This document shows, one piece after another, positions 44,007 through 52,166 of a stretch of 64,000 bases of DNA; within the stretch, counting starts at the first letter, position 1, and each line of letters starts with the position of its first letter. The notes under the pieces are model-generated. The model saw only the letters and a program-made list of their open reading frames with translations. It searched no databases and had not been told where the DNA came from. Made by a program: the position numbers and the translations under genes. The stretch comes from Streptococcus constellatus subsp. constellatus (GTDB taxonomy: Bacteria; Bacillota; Bacilli; Lactobacillales; Streptococcaceae). The stretch lies in contig NZ_AP014647.1 in NCBI RefSeq assembly GCF_023167545.1, forward strand, positions 1,364,001-1,428,000, written 5' to 3'.

Positions 44007-44747
44007 TTAACTTAAAGAAAAGATGAGAATTCCTGCTGCAACGGCTACATTTAAACTCTCAGCTCGTCCTTTCATCGAAATATGAACCAGTTGATCTGCC
44101 TTATCCATCATCTGCTGGCTGATTCCTTGCCCTTCATTTCCCAATACAAGAACAAAATCTGTCATTGGTACTAATTCTCGATAATCAATAGAATCTCTTG
44201 AAAGTGTCGTTGCCAAGACCGGCAATTGTATTTGTTTGGCAAGCTCAAGAAAATCTGATGTTTTCATTTGATAAATAGGCAAATGAAAATGACTGCCCTG
44301 CATGGAACGTAGGGTTTTAAGATTGTAAATATCTGCCGAATGCTGCGAAATAAACACTCCATCATAACCAGCTGCATCAGCCGTTCGGATAATCGTTCCT
44401 ACATTTCCGGGATCCTGCACATCTTCTAAAAAGAGATATTTCCCTTTGAGAAATGAAGGAGCAGATTGTTTTTCAAAAGCAATCTCTGCCACAATGCCCT
44501 GCGGCGTTTTCGAATCAGCCAAATCAGTCAAAATTTCTGAGGTTACCACATGAACTTGAGAAAAATCTTTCACTTTATCAAAAAAATTTTTTAAAACAAA
44601 GATATGTCGAATCTCAGCTTGTGCATTTACTGCTTCTTCAAATAAATGCCAACCCTCAATTAAGTATGAGTCCTTCCGATACTTTTTTTGAAGTAATTTT
44701 TTAGTATTTTTTACCACATTATTAGCTTTTGAGGTTATAATATTCAT
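44007..44747 (-). CDS. TrmH/SpoU family RNA 2'-O-methyltransferase
   Basis: SPOUT-class RNA methyltransferase of 246 residues. An N-terminal substrate-binding domain (1-95, KKLLQKKYRKDSYLIEGWHLFEEAV) precedes the knot domain with LEDVQDPGNVGTIIRTADAAGYDGV near 107, LVLGNEGQGIS near 198 and ISMKGRAESLNVAVAAGILIF at the end. Resembles YsgA/RlmB-like enzymes. The exact rRNA or tRNA target is unknown. Divergent from acyP. Confidence 0.92.
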   Translation of the reverse strand: MNIITSKANNVVKNTKKLLQKKYRKDSYLIEGWHLFEEAVNAQAEIRHIFVLKNFFDKVKDFSQVHVVTSEILTDLADSKTPQGIVAEIAFEKQSAPSFLKGKYLFLEDVQDPGNVGTIIRTADAAGYDGVFISQHSADIYNLKTLRSMQGSHFHLPIYQMKTSDFLELAKQIQLPVLATTLSRDSIDYRELVPMTDFVLVLGNEGQGISQQMMDKADQLVHISMKGRAESLNVAVAAGILIFSLS

Positions 44748-44778
44748 AGGTATATTATATCACAAAAAGGAGGCTCGC

Positions 44779-45057
44779 ATGCAAAAAGTAAGAATGATTG
44801 CACAAGGTCGCGTACAAGGGGTCGGATTCCGTTGGGGAGTCTATAGGCTTGCTACAGAAATTGGTGGCATTACAGGGCGTGTCTGGAATAATGAAGATGG
44901 TACCGTAGAGATTTTGGCGCAAGCAGAAAACTCTGCCCTTATGGCAAAATTTATCCAAGAAATCCGCAAAGGACCAACGCCATTTTCAAAAGTCAGCTAT
45001 TTAGATGTTACAATGACGAATTTTGAATCCTATTCAGATTTTAAAATTGCAAATTAA
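44779..45057 (+). CDS. acyP: Acylphosphatase
   Basis: 92-residue hydrolase of acyl phosphates. The two signatures are GRVQGVGFRWGVYRLATEIGG (with the catalytic Arg) and GRVWNNEDGTVEILAQA (with the catalytic Asn). An AAAAAGGAGG ribosome site precedes the ATG. It stands before yidC on the plus strand, a frequent streptococcal arrangement. Confidence 0.94.
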   Translation: MQKVRMIAQGRVQGVGFRWGVYRLATEIGGITGRVWNNEDGTVEILAQAENSALMAKFIQEIRKGPTPFSKVSYLDVTMTNFESYSDFKIAN

Positions 45058-45136
45058 GTCCTAAGAACTATTGTATATTTAGGAAAAAAACAGTAGAATA
45101 GAAAGGTATTATTTTTTAGAAAAAGGAAACAAACAC

Positions 45137-46054
45137 GTGAAAAAATTAAATCGTATTTTATTCTCAGGATTAGGGTTATCTATGCTTCTGCTGCTCTCAG
45201 GATGTGTGCAAGTAAAAGATGGTAAGCCTGCTGGGTTTGTCTGGGATATCATTGGAAGACCAATGAGCTTTGCCATTCAGTATTTTGCTAATAACATGGG
45301 GCTAGGTTTTGGTGTTGCTATTATCATTGTTACCCTGATTGTGCGGCTGATCATTTTGCCACTGGGACTTTATCAATCATGGAAAGCAACTTATCAATCT
45401 GAAAAGATGAACTACTTGAAGCCTATTTTTGAGCCTATCCAAGAACATATGAAAAATGCTGAAACACAAGAAGAAAAACTTGCTGCTCAGCAAGCACTCA
45501 TGGCTGCTCAAAAAGAAAATGGTGTCAGCATGTTTGGCGGGATTGGCTGCTTACCATTACTGATTCAATTGCCTTTCTTCTCGGCTTTGTACTTTTCAGC
45601 TCAATACACTGAAGGAATTGCACACAGCGTATTTTTAGGTATTCCACTTGGAAAAGCCAGCATTCTCCTTACTGCTATCGTCGGTGTTTTGTATTTCATC
45701 CAGTCTGCTTTAACTCTTGTCGGTGTTGATGAAGTTCAAAAAGAACAAATGAAAAAAATGATGTACATGAGCCCGCTCATGATTGTTATCTTTTCTTTCA
45801 CAGCTCCAGCAGGTGTAACACTTTACTGGGTAATCGGCGGTTTCATTATGATCATTCAACAATTGATTATCAATCATTACATCCGTCCTCAGCTCAGAAA
45901 ACGCGTAGCTGAAGAATACAAAAATAACCCACCTAAAGCCATTAAAAATTCTACTTATAAAAAGGATGTAACCCCTCAAGCACAGGCCGTTATCGAAAAT
46001 AGAAAACAAAATAAAAAGAAAAATCGTAATGCTGGAAAACAACGTTCAAGATAA
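45137..46054 (+). CDS. yidC: Membrane protein insertase YidC/OxaA
   Basis: Lipoprotein-type YidC of 305 residues inserting membrane proteins with or without Sec. The start is GTG (45137) after AAAAGGAAAC. A lipobox LLLLSGC gives a lipidated Cys near residue 23. Five membrane helices follow; the hydrophilic groove Arg lies in TLIVRLIILPLGLYQSWKA and the cytoplasmic hairpin in EKMNYLKPIFEPIQEHMKN. The tail is very basic (NRKQNKKKNRNAGKQRSR), fitting the long-tailed, ribosome-interacting YidC2 paralogue. Confidence 0.94.
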   Translation: MKKLNRILFSGLGLSMLLLLSGCVQVKDGKPAGFVWDIIGRPMSFAIQYFANNMGLGFGVAIIIVTLIVRLIILPLGLYQSWKATYQSEKMNYLKPIFEPIQEHMKNAETQEEKLAAQQALMAAQKENGVSMFGGIGCLPLLIQLPFFSALYFSAQYTEGIAHSVFLGIPLGKASILLTAIVGVLYFIQSALTLVGVDEVQKEQMKKMMYMSPLMIVIFSFTAPAGVTLYWVIGGFIMIIQQLIINHYIRPQLRKRVAEEYKNNPPKAIKNSTYKKDVTPQAQAVIENRKQNKKKNRNAGKQRSR

Positions 46055-46058
46055 ACAA

Positions 46059-46090
46059 AAAAAGCTGGGATAATCATTCCAGCTTTTTGC
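46059..46090. terminator. Terminator between yidC and the NUDIX gene
   Basis: AAAAAGCTGG/CCAGCTTTTT perfect 10-bp stem with a 10-nt loop between converging genes; usable in both directions. Confidence 0.88.
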
Positions 46091-46128
46091 TTGCCGTTCA
46101 ATTTAAATATTCTCATTCAAAAATAAAC

Positions 46129-46593
46129 TTACCAAAATTCACGAACAAAATCATTTTCTAAGCGCTCACTATAAAATAATTCTGACAACGATTTATCATC
46201 AAAAATACGTAGTAGATTTTTTAAATCATAAGCCAACTCCATAGTATCTAGGTCTTCACGCGCCACCCACATAACTTCACCTTCTTCTGACGAACGAATA
46301 TGACCAGAAAATTCATTTGTACGATAAAGAAAGACCAGATAACGAATACCTTCCGCCGTGTACCAATGTTTCATACCAACCAGTCTAGGACGATGGATTG
46401 TTAATCCCGTTTCCTCATATACTTCACGCACAACTGCTTGGTGGAGACTTTCTTTTTCTTCTATATGTCCGCCAGGTAGAGCTGCTCCTGACCAAGAATA
46501 CCGTTTTGGATCCCGAATCTGCATAACAATACGATTCTGATCATCTTCAATTAGACACATGTTGGTTAAAATCACTTGGGACTGATGGGACAT
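46129..46593 (-). CDS. NUDIX hydrolase, MutT/8-oxo-dGTPase-like
   Basis: 154 residues. The NUDIX box GGHIEEKESLHQAVVREVYEETGL starts near residue 41. The flanking IVMQIRDPKRYSWSGAALPG and WVAREDLDTMELAYDLKNLLRIF match the MutX/YtkD-like streptococcal 8-oxo-dGTP diphosphatase group, but the substrate is inferred. Single gene between two hairpins. Confidence 0.88.
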   Translation of the reverse strand: MSHQSQVILTNMCLIEDDQNRIVMQIRDPKRYSWSGAALPGGHIEEKESLHQAVVREVYEETGLTIHRPRLVGMKHWYTAEGIRYLVFLYRTNEFSGHIRSSEEGEVMWVAREDLDTMELAYDLKNLLRIFDDKSLSELFYSERLENDFVREFW

Positions 46594-46619
46594 GTTTCCC
46601 TCCTCTATGTTTTACTGAG

Positions 46620-46656
46620 ACGCGCCCCGTGATTGTGATGATACCATGGGGCGCGT
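46620..46656 (+). terminator. GC-rich hairpin with T-tract on the non-coding strand
   Basis: ACGCGCCCC (46620-46628) pairs with GGGGCGCGT (46648-46656), extended by three more pairs to 12 bp. The T-run (TTTTCTTTTTTT) lies on the plus strand, while both flanking genes are on the minus strand. It may end greA transcription as a hairpin without a U-tail, or stop antisense transcription entering greA. Confidence 0.55.
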
Positions 46657-46669
46657 TTTCTTTTTTTAA

Positions 46670-47152
46670 TTATGCTGTTTTTTCGACTTTTAGGATTTTT
46701 ACATCATAACTACCAATAGGTGTTTCAACTGTAGCTGTGTCACCTGTTTTCTTGCCAATTAGAGCTTGTCCAATAGGACTTTCATTAGAGACTTTTCCAG
46801 CAAAAGCATCTGCTCCAGCTGCGCCAACAATCATATAGACTTCTTCGTCTGTTTCACCAACTTCTTGAATCGTAACAGTCTTACCAATAGCGACTTCATC
46901 ATGAGCTACTGCATCGCTGTCTACAATTTCAGCGTAACGAATCTTGGTTTCTAGACTAGATATTTGTCCTTCAACAAAAGCTTGCTCATCTTTGGCTGCT
47001 TCATACTCACTATTTTCTGATAAATCTCCATAAGAACGAGCAATTTTAATACGCTCTACTACTTCAGGACGGCGAACCAATTTAAGTTCTTCTAATTCTT
47101 TTTCAAGTTTTTCCTTTTCTTCAAGGGTCATAGGATAAGTTTTTTCTGCCAT
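46670..47152 (-). CDS. greA: Transcription elongation factor GreA
   Basis: 160-residue factor that rescues backtracked RNA polymerase. The N-terminal coiled coil (residues 8-75) carries [22 protein letters not shown] and the [15 protein letters not shown] tip with the acidic pair. The C-terminal FKBP-like domain has [31 protein letters not shown] start at ATG 47152 (MAEKTYPMT) after AGAAAGAAGAAA; an upstream in-frame start at 47194 is not supported. Confidence 0.96.
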   Translation of the reverse strand: MAEKTYPMTLEEKEKLEKELEELKLVRRPEVVERIKIARSYGDLSENSEYEAAKDEQAFVEGQISSLETKIRYAEIVDSDAVAHDEVAIGKTVTIQEVGETDEEVYMIVGAAGADAFAGKVSNESPIGQALIGKKTGDTATVETPIGSYDVKILKVEKTA

Positions 47153-47179
47153 TATTTTCTTCTTTCTATTTTTTAAACA

Positions 47180-47350
47180 AAGAGATTGGGACAATAATGT
47201 CCCAACTTTCTAATATCGTGTGTGATTCCTTTGCAAGGCACAATCTCCATCCAGTCTAAAATATGCTTATTGCACTCTATTTCAGACATAATTTTCATTG
47301 CGCTAAAGGAGAATCAAATCAAGTTCTACGAAGTACCGATTTTGCCCTAC
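47180..47350. repeat. Hairpin-ended intergenic repeat, copy D
   Basis: Between greA and mltG. Opens with TTGGGAC/GTCCCAA (about 47187-47207) and closes with a hairpin at about 47307-47346 whose arm CGAAGTACCGATTTTG parallels CGAGTTACCGATTTTTG of copy C. Shares TTTGCAAGGCACAATC with TTTGCAAGACGCAGTC of copy C. Confidence 0.55.
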
Positions 47351-47355
47351 TCCTT

Positions 47356-48960
47356 TTAATTCGAACTACTTGGCTTTGTCAATTTACTATTGACATGCTC
47401 CTGAACATTTTTCTCATGTTCTGCATAGGTAGTTGCGAAATAAACTTTTCCTGTTTCTGTATTAGCTACGAAGTATAGATAATCAGTTTTAACTGGATTA
47501 ACCGTCGCTTCAATAGTAGAGAGACTCGGATTATCTACAGGGCCAGGCATTAAACCAGTGTTTTTATAGACGTTGTAAGGCGAATCAATATTCGTATCAA
47601 TTGCAGCGTCTTCCGATAAGGTCGTTTTTTGTCCAAGTTTTCCTTGAGCATACAGAATTGCAATATTGCTTTGTAAAGGCATATTTTGATTCAAACGGTT
47701 GTAAAAAACACTTGCAATATTTTTCCGATCTTGATCCGTTGAACCTTCTTTTTCAACCAAGGATGCAATTGTTAAAACATCGTGCACCGTCAAGTTCTTC
47801 GTTGCTAAAACATCATAATATCGTGACATAGTCTTATCCATTGCAGCTAACATTTGATCAATGAGAGTTTCAGCTGTTGTACTATCTGTCACATTGTAAG
47901 TAGCAGGGAAAAGATAGCCCTCTAAGCGATACTTCACACCACTCTCTTTTTTAGCTAGGCTTTCCAATAATTTCGGATATTTCGCAGCTTCCTGAGTGAT
48001 AAAATTATCATCTTGTATTTTCTTTAAGAAAGCTTCTGAAGATAATTTATTTTTCTTCAGCTTCGCAATCATTTTTGCAATTTGTTCAATCGTATATCCC
48101 TCTGGAATCGTCAATTTTTCCATTGATGGATCTTGCGGAGTATCTGTTCCACCTTGCTGTAGTTTTTTAGCAATTGCATCCAAATTCATACTCTTTTGCA
48201 GATTGTAATAACCTGATTGGAAATCTGCATAATTGTTAAATTTGGCATAATAGCTAAAAATCTGAGCATTTTTGATCAAACCAGCTTTTTCCAAGACCGT
48301 TCCAATTTCTTTGGTACTCGATCCAGTCGGAATCTTAACCGTCACATACTTGGTATTTTTCGCATCAACTGGTTGTAGTGCCGACGCAACATAACGATAA
48401 GCAAAGAAACCAGTTATTCCAATTCCTAAAAGCAGTAATATCAAAACAGTTTTAACAATTTTTCCTGCGATTTTGTTTTGACGCTTCTGAGTAGTGACTA
48501 TCTGAGAAGTCCGATTTGAACGAGAAAGTTGCTTTGTTTCTTTCTCTGTTCCGTAAACTGCAGGCTGAACCAATTCTTCTGGAACCTTGATTTCTTCGAC
48601 CGCTTTATTGATTGGGTAAGAAACAGGGACTTTCGTTGTATGAGTATTAAACTCTTTCTCTTCCCTAGCTGCCGCTTCGGCTTCTATTTGCTCAATGGTT
48701 GGAAGAGGACTTTCTAATGGAGCCGGCTCTGGCTCGTTAGTTTCTTCTTTTTGCACCTGTGGTATATCCATTTCAGAAGCAAGTGTTTCCTCTTCTTCCT
48801 GAATAGAAGGAAGTGTCGATTGGCCTAGCCCCAACTTTTCGTGTAAATCATTAGATTTTTCTACAGGGGTAGGTTGTTCAGTCCCCTTTGCTCTAGCTAA
48901 GTCTCGCAGAATTTGCTCTTTAAAACTCAACCCTTCTTTTTCTTGTGAATCTTCAGCCAA
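47356..48960 (-). CDS. mltG: Endolytic murein transglycosylase MltG
   Basis: Cleaves nascent glycan strands near the elongation machinery. About 534 residues: an acidic, Pro/Glu-rich cytoplasmic region (1-160), one membrane helix (about 172-195, ILLLLGIGITGFFAY), a LysM-like segment (KIPTGSSTKEIGTVLEKAGL) and the YceG catalytic domain with ASLVEKEGSTDQDRKNIASVFYNRL holding the catalytic Glu. I start it at TTG 48960: a perfect AAGGAGG lies 7 bases upstream, while the longer frame (48981) begins before it. Confidence 0.93.
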   Translation of the reverse strand: MAEDSQEKEGLSFKEQILRDLARAKGTEQPTPVEKSNDLHEKLGLGQSTLPSIQEEEETLASEMDIPQVQKEETNEPEPAPLESPLPTIEQIEAEAAAREEKEFNTHTTKVPVSYPINKAVEEIKVPEELVQPAVYGTEKETKQLSRSNRTSQIVTTQKRQNKIAGKIVKTVLILLLLGIGITGFFAYRYVASALQPVDAKNTKYVTVKIPTGSSTKEIGTVLEKAGLIKNAQIFSYYAKFNNYADFQSGYYNLQKSMNLDAIAKKLQQGGTDTPQDPSMEKLTIPEGYTIEQIAKMIAKLKKNKLSSEAFLKKIQDDNFITQEAAKYPKLLESLAKKESGVKYRLEGYLFPATYNVTDSTTAETLIDQMLAAMDKTMSRYYDVLATKNLTVHDVLTIASLVEKEGSTDQDRKNIASVFYNRLNQNMPLQSNIAILYAQGKLGQKTTLSEDAAIDTNIDSPYNVYKNTGLMPGPVDNPSLSTIEATVNPVKTDYLYFVANTETGKVYFATTYAEHEKNVQEHVNSKLTKPSSSN

Positions 48961-49070
48961 ATAGTTGACCTCCTTGTTCAATATCCCTACTATTATATCT
49001 TAAAAGGAAAAGAAAAGCAATAAGAGAAAGCCTTTCTTTCAGGCTTTCTACGAAATAATCAATACGTCTC

Positions 49071-49568
49071 TCAATTACTAGGCGTTTCCCAAACCATATC
49101 ATACCAAAGTTCACCTGCATAGGTAGATTGAGACAGGCCCTCATTGATAAAACCATGCTTTTCATAATATCCGACTAAATAATCATGACAAGTTAAGTTG
49201 ATTCCCAAGCGCTGGTCTCGAATAGCAATCTCTTTCATTGCATCCAACAAGCTACGACCTAGTCCCATATTTTGCGCATTTTTAGAAATCGATAAACTGG
49301 TCAACGAAATATAATGATTCGGTAAATGACTATAATCTTTTACTTCTGAAGTAAAGGATTGGTCTACTAGATGGCGTTCTGGACGAACAGGTCCCTCTAG
49401 GTAGCCTAACATCTGACCGCCTCGTTCAGCGACTAAGAAACTTGTTGTTAATTTTTGAATATGAATTTCTAAAATCTCTCGACTTAAGGCTTCCTCTGGT
49501 CCAAAATTCTCCAACTCAATAGCCGCAATAGCATCCAAATCTGCTAAATTTGCTTGTCTAATCTTCAT
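49071..49568 (-). CDS. GNAT acetyltransferase (second of tandem pair)
   Basis: 165-residue GCN5-type N-acetyltransferase. The acetyl-CoA loop is SISKNAQNMGLGRSLLDAMKE near residue 100, with [21 protein letters not shown] and the end GELWYDMVWETP. It shares this C-terminal pattern with the preceding gene, so the two are tandem paralogues. AAGGAGTAAAA ribosome site. Substrate unknown. Confidence 0.88.
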   Translation of the reverse strand: MKIRQANLADLDAIAAIELENFGPEEALSREILEIHIQKLTTSFLVAERGGQMLGYLEGPVRPERHLVDQSFTSEVKDYSHLPNHYISLTSLSISKNAQNMGLGRSLLDAMKEIAIRDQRLGINLTCHDYLVGYYEKHGFINEGLSQSTYAGELWYDMVWETPSN

Positions 49569-49570
49569 TT

Positions 49571-50089
49571 TTACTCCTTAAAATACGGATTATCCCAAAC
49601 CATATCATACCAACCAACTCCAGCATGAACGGAATCTGAAATTCCTTCATTCTTAAAATTATTCATTTCATAATAGGAAATCAAATAATCATGACAAGTT
49701 AGATTGATCCCTGGTCGATTTTGAACGACTGCTTTTTCTTTTAAAGCTGCAAGTAGCAGAGTTCCAATTCCCTGTCCTTTAAAATCCGGATGAATTGATA
49801 ATCGTTGAATCGTCATAAAATCAGAATCTTGTTGCCATTTTTCCAAATTGTCTGATGTATTATTTTTCAAACGATATGAAAAAACGGCTGCCCCGACAAT
49901 ATAGCCAGCTATTTTTTCATTTAATTCTGCTATTAAGCATGTATTTGGAACATGTGCAATCCATTTTTGAATAGTTTCTGCACCAACCGCTGTTGTGGAA
50001 AAATTCACCTGTTCGATAGCCTTGATTGTTTCCAAATCTTCCAAAATAGCTTCTCGAATAGTGACTTGAGGAGTTAGATTACTGGACAT
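49571..50089 (-). CDS. GNAT acetyltransferase (first of tandem pair)
   Basis: 172-residue N-acetyltransferase. The acetyl-CoA loop is [21 protein letters not shown] near residue 105, followed by [21 protein letters not shown] and [14 protein letters not shown]. It overlaps the murC stop by 11 bases. Its pairing with murC and mltG is conserved in streptococci, but no cell-wall substrate is proven. Confidence 0.88.
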   Translation of the reverse strand: MSSNLTPQVTIREAILEDLETIKAIEQVNFSTTAVGAETIQKWIAHVPNTCLIAELNEKIAGYIVGAAVFSYRLKNNTSDNLEKWQQDSDFMTIQRLSIHPDFKGQGIGTLLLAALKEKAVVQNRPGINLTCHDYLISYYEMNNFKNEGISDSVHAGVGWYDMVWDNPYFKE

Positions 50090-51410
50090 TGCTTGTCAAA
50101 TTGGATAATAAGCGTTCAAAAGAATATTCATAGGTTTGAATATCACCAGCCCCCATGAAAACGTAAACCGCATTTGGATGTTCTAGTAAGGGAGAAACAT
50201 TGTCAACGGTAATGATGTCTGCTTTTTTCACGATCTTCGCTGCCAAATCTTCTACTTTGACATCTCCATGATCCACTTCACGTGCAGAACCATAAATCTG
50301 TGCTAAATACACTGCATCTGCTTGATTCAAAGCTTCTGCAAATTCGTCCAAAAGTGCGATAGTCCTAGTAAAGGTATGGGGTTGGAAAATTGCAACGATT
50401 TCTTTGCTTGGATATTTCTGGCGAGCTGCATCTAAAGTTGCAATGATTTCAGTAGGGTGATGAGCAAAGTCATCAATAATTGTCGTTCCATTCACCATTT
50501 TTTCAGTGAAGCGACGTTTCACACCACCAAAAGTAGCCAAATGCTCTCGAACCAAAGTCAAATCAAATCCAGCTGTATACAATAAACCAATAACAGCTGT
50601 TGCATTCATAATATTGTGGCGACCAAAGCTAGGAATCTTGAATTCTCCTAATTCTTTTCCGCGGAAAGAAACTTTAAAGCTGGAACCCGTCGTAGAACGA
50701 AGCAAATCATGAGCGACAAAGTCATTTCCTTCCTTAAAACCATAATAATAAATAGGAGCATTGGCTGTAATCCGACGCAACTCCTTGTCTTCACCGTAAA
50801 CAAACACCCCTTTGCTAACTTGTTTAGCATAATCATTAAATGCATTGAAAACATCTTCTAAGCTGGTAAAATAATCTGGGTGGTCAAAGTCAATATTCGT
50901 AATAATCGAATATTCAGGATGATAAGGCATAAAGTGACGCTCATATTCATCTGCTTCAAACGCAAAATATTTCGCATTTGCAGAGCCACGTCCCGTACCG
51001 TCACCGATGAGATAACTAGTATCTGTAATATTTGACAAAACGTGTGCTAACATGCCAGTCGTTGATGTCTTTCCATGTGCACCCGCCACCCCCATGCTGA
51101 CAAAATTACGCATAAAGATTCCAAGAAATTCATGGTAACGCTTATAAGAAATGCCATTTGCATCGGCGTAGGCAATTTCAAGATTATTATCCGGACGGAA
51201 AGCATTTCCTGCAATAACTTCTACATCTGCTTGAAGATTTTTTTCGTCAAAAGGCAAGATTTTAATTCCTGCTTGTTCTAAGCCACGTTGAGTGAAATAG
51301 TATTTTTCAACATCGCTTCCTTGAACTTGATGTCCCATTTGATGCAGCATCAATGCTAAGGCACTCATTCCAGAGCCCTTAATCCCGATAAAATGATAGG
51401 TTTTTGTCAT
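50079..51410 (-). CDS. murC: UDP-N-acetylmuramate--L-alanine ligase
   Basis: First amino-acid ligase of peptidoglycan stem synthesis, 443 residues. The UDP-binding N-terminal loop is [28 protein letters not shown], the ATP P-loop is [19 protein letters not shown] near 108, and [10 protein letters not shown] and [10 protein letters not shown] are in the C-terminal domain. Complete. Confidence 0.97.
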   Translation of the reverse strand: MTKTYHFIGIKGSGMSALALMLHQMGHQVQGSDVEKYYFTQRGLEQAGIKILPFDEKNLQADVEVIAGNAFRPDNNLEIAYADANGISYKRYHEFLGIFMRNFVSMGVAGAHGKTSTTGMLAHVLSNITDTSYLIGDGTGRGSANAKYFAFEADEYERHFMPYHPEYSIITNIDFDHPDYFTSLEDVFNAFNDYAKQVSKGVFVYGEDKELRRITANAPIYYYGFKEGNDFVAHDLLRSTTGSSFKVSFRGKELGEFKIPSFGRHNIMNATAVIGLLYTAGFDLTLVREHLATFGGVKRRFTEKMVNGTTIIDDFAHHPTEIIATLDAARQKYPSKEIVAIFQPHTFTRTIALLDEFAEALNQADAVYLAQIYGSAREVDHGDVKVEDLAAKIVKKADIITVDNVSPLLEHPNAVYVFMGAGDIQTYEYSFERLLSNLTSNVQ

Positions 51411-51492
51411 AATTTCTCCTTAAATACAAAGAACATTAAATAGGTGAAATCGCGTTCACACCAAAACGTCTTTACTTTTTGTCAACATTCAA

Positions 51493-52125
51493 TTATTTTT
51501 CTTCCAACCGTGTTAAATTTAGCTCTTGCGCTATCCGACGCTCTCTTTGCTTTTGCAATTCTTTTTTGTTATAAATTTGACTTGTTTTTAAAAAGTCATA
51601 ATTATTTTTAGATTTTTTGGGTGATTCCTTCGGCAAAGAGGTATTTACTTTGATATCTGCTAAAATATAATGATCCTGCTTTAAATTTCGACTATATTTT
51701 GATAACCCACTACCATTTTCCTTTTGGAAAAATGCTGTTGGTTGATGTGAAATAGCTGTATTAGCAGTATTAACAGCAGGATGGGAGCGTTTTTTAGTTA
51801 TAAAGTCTGAAGTCAAATAAGCTGCTGAGCGTTTCTTTTTTAAATCCGCTCTGGCTTCTTCTCTAGCCAATTCTGCATAGCTTTTTGGGGCAGGTTTGGC
51901 GACTTCAGCAGACGGAATAGCTGAAGTTGCTTGGTAAGCTTTTCCTTCTTTTACCTGACTATCTGCAATTTTCTTTACAATTGGTTCCCATTCTAAATAA
52001 TTTTTATCAACATAGTCACCATTAATATTGCTGATAAGATCACTTTCATCGTAAAGGTTCATACGCGGCATTTCTGATAACATGATTTCATCATCAGAAA
52101 TCAACGGAAAAGTTTTTTCTTTCAT
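51493..52125 (-). CDS. Uncharacterised charged protein between helicase and murC
   Basis: About 210 residues, strongly hydrophilic, no signal peptide or membrane helix. The N-terminus is acidic (FPLISDDEIMLSEMPRMNLY), the middle is basic with a possible helix (PKSYAELAREEARADLKKKR), and the C-terminus is a basic coiled coil (KKELQKQRERRIAQELNL). Composition suggests a largely disordered scaffold or nucleic-acid-associated protein. I do not recognise the family. Start at ATG 52125 after AAAGGAAATG. It follows the SNF2 helicase by 42 bases and may share its transcript. Confidence 0.75.
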   Translation of the reverse strand: MKEKTFPLISDDEIMLSEMPRMNLYDESDLISNINGDYVDKNYLEWEPIVKKIADSQVKEGKAYQATSAIPSAEVAKPAPKSYAELAREEARADLKKKRSAAYLTSDFITKKRSHPAVNTANTAISHQPTAFFQKENGSGLSKYSRNLKQDHYILADIKVNTSLPKESPKKSKNNYDFLKTSQIYNKKELQKQRERRIAQELNLTRLEEK

Positions 52126-52166
52126 GAGCACATTTCCTTTCAACACTTCATTATAACCTATTGGTG

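Noticed and set aside
44453..44958. Open frames opposite the TrmH-family and acyP genes
   Set aside because: They are antisense to well-supported genes, have no family resemblance and no ribosome sites.
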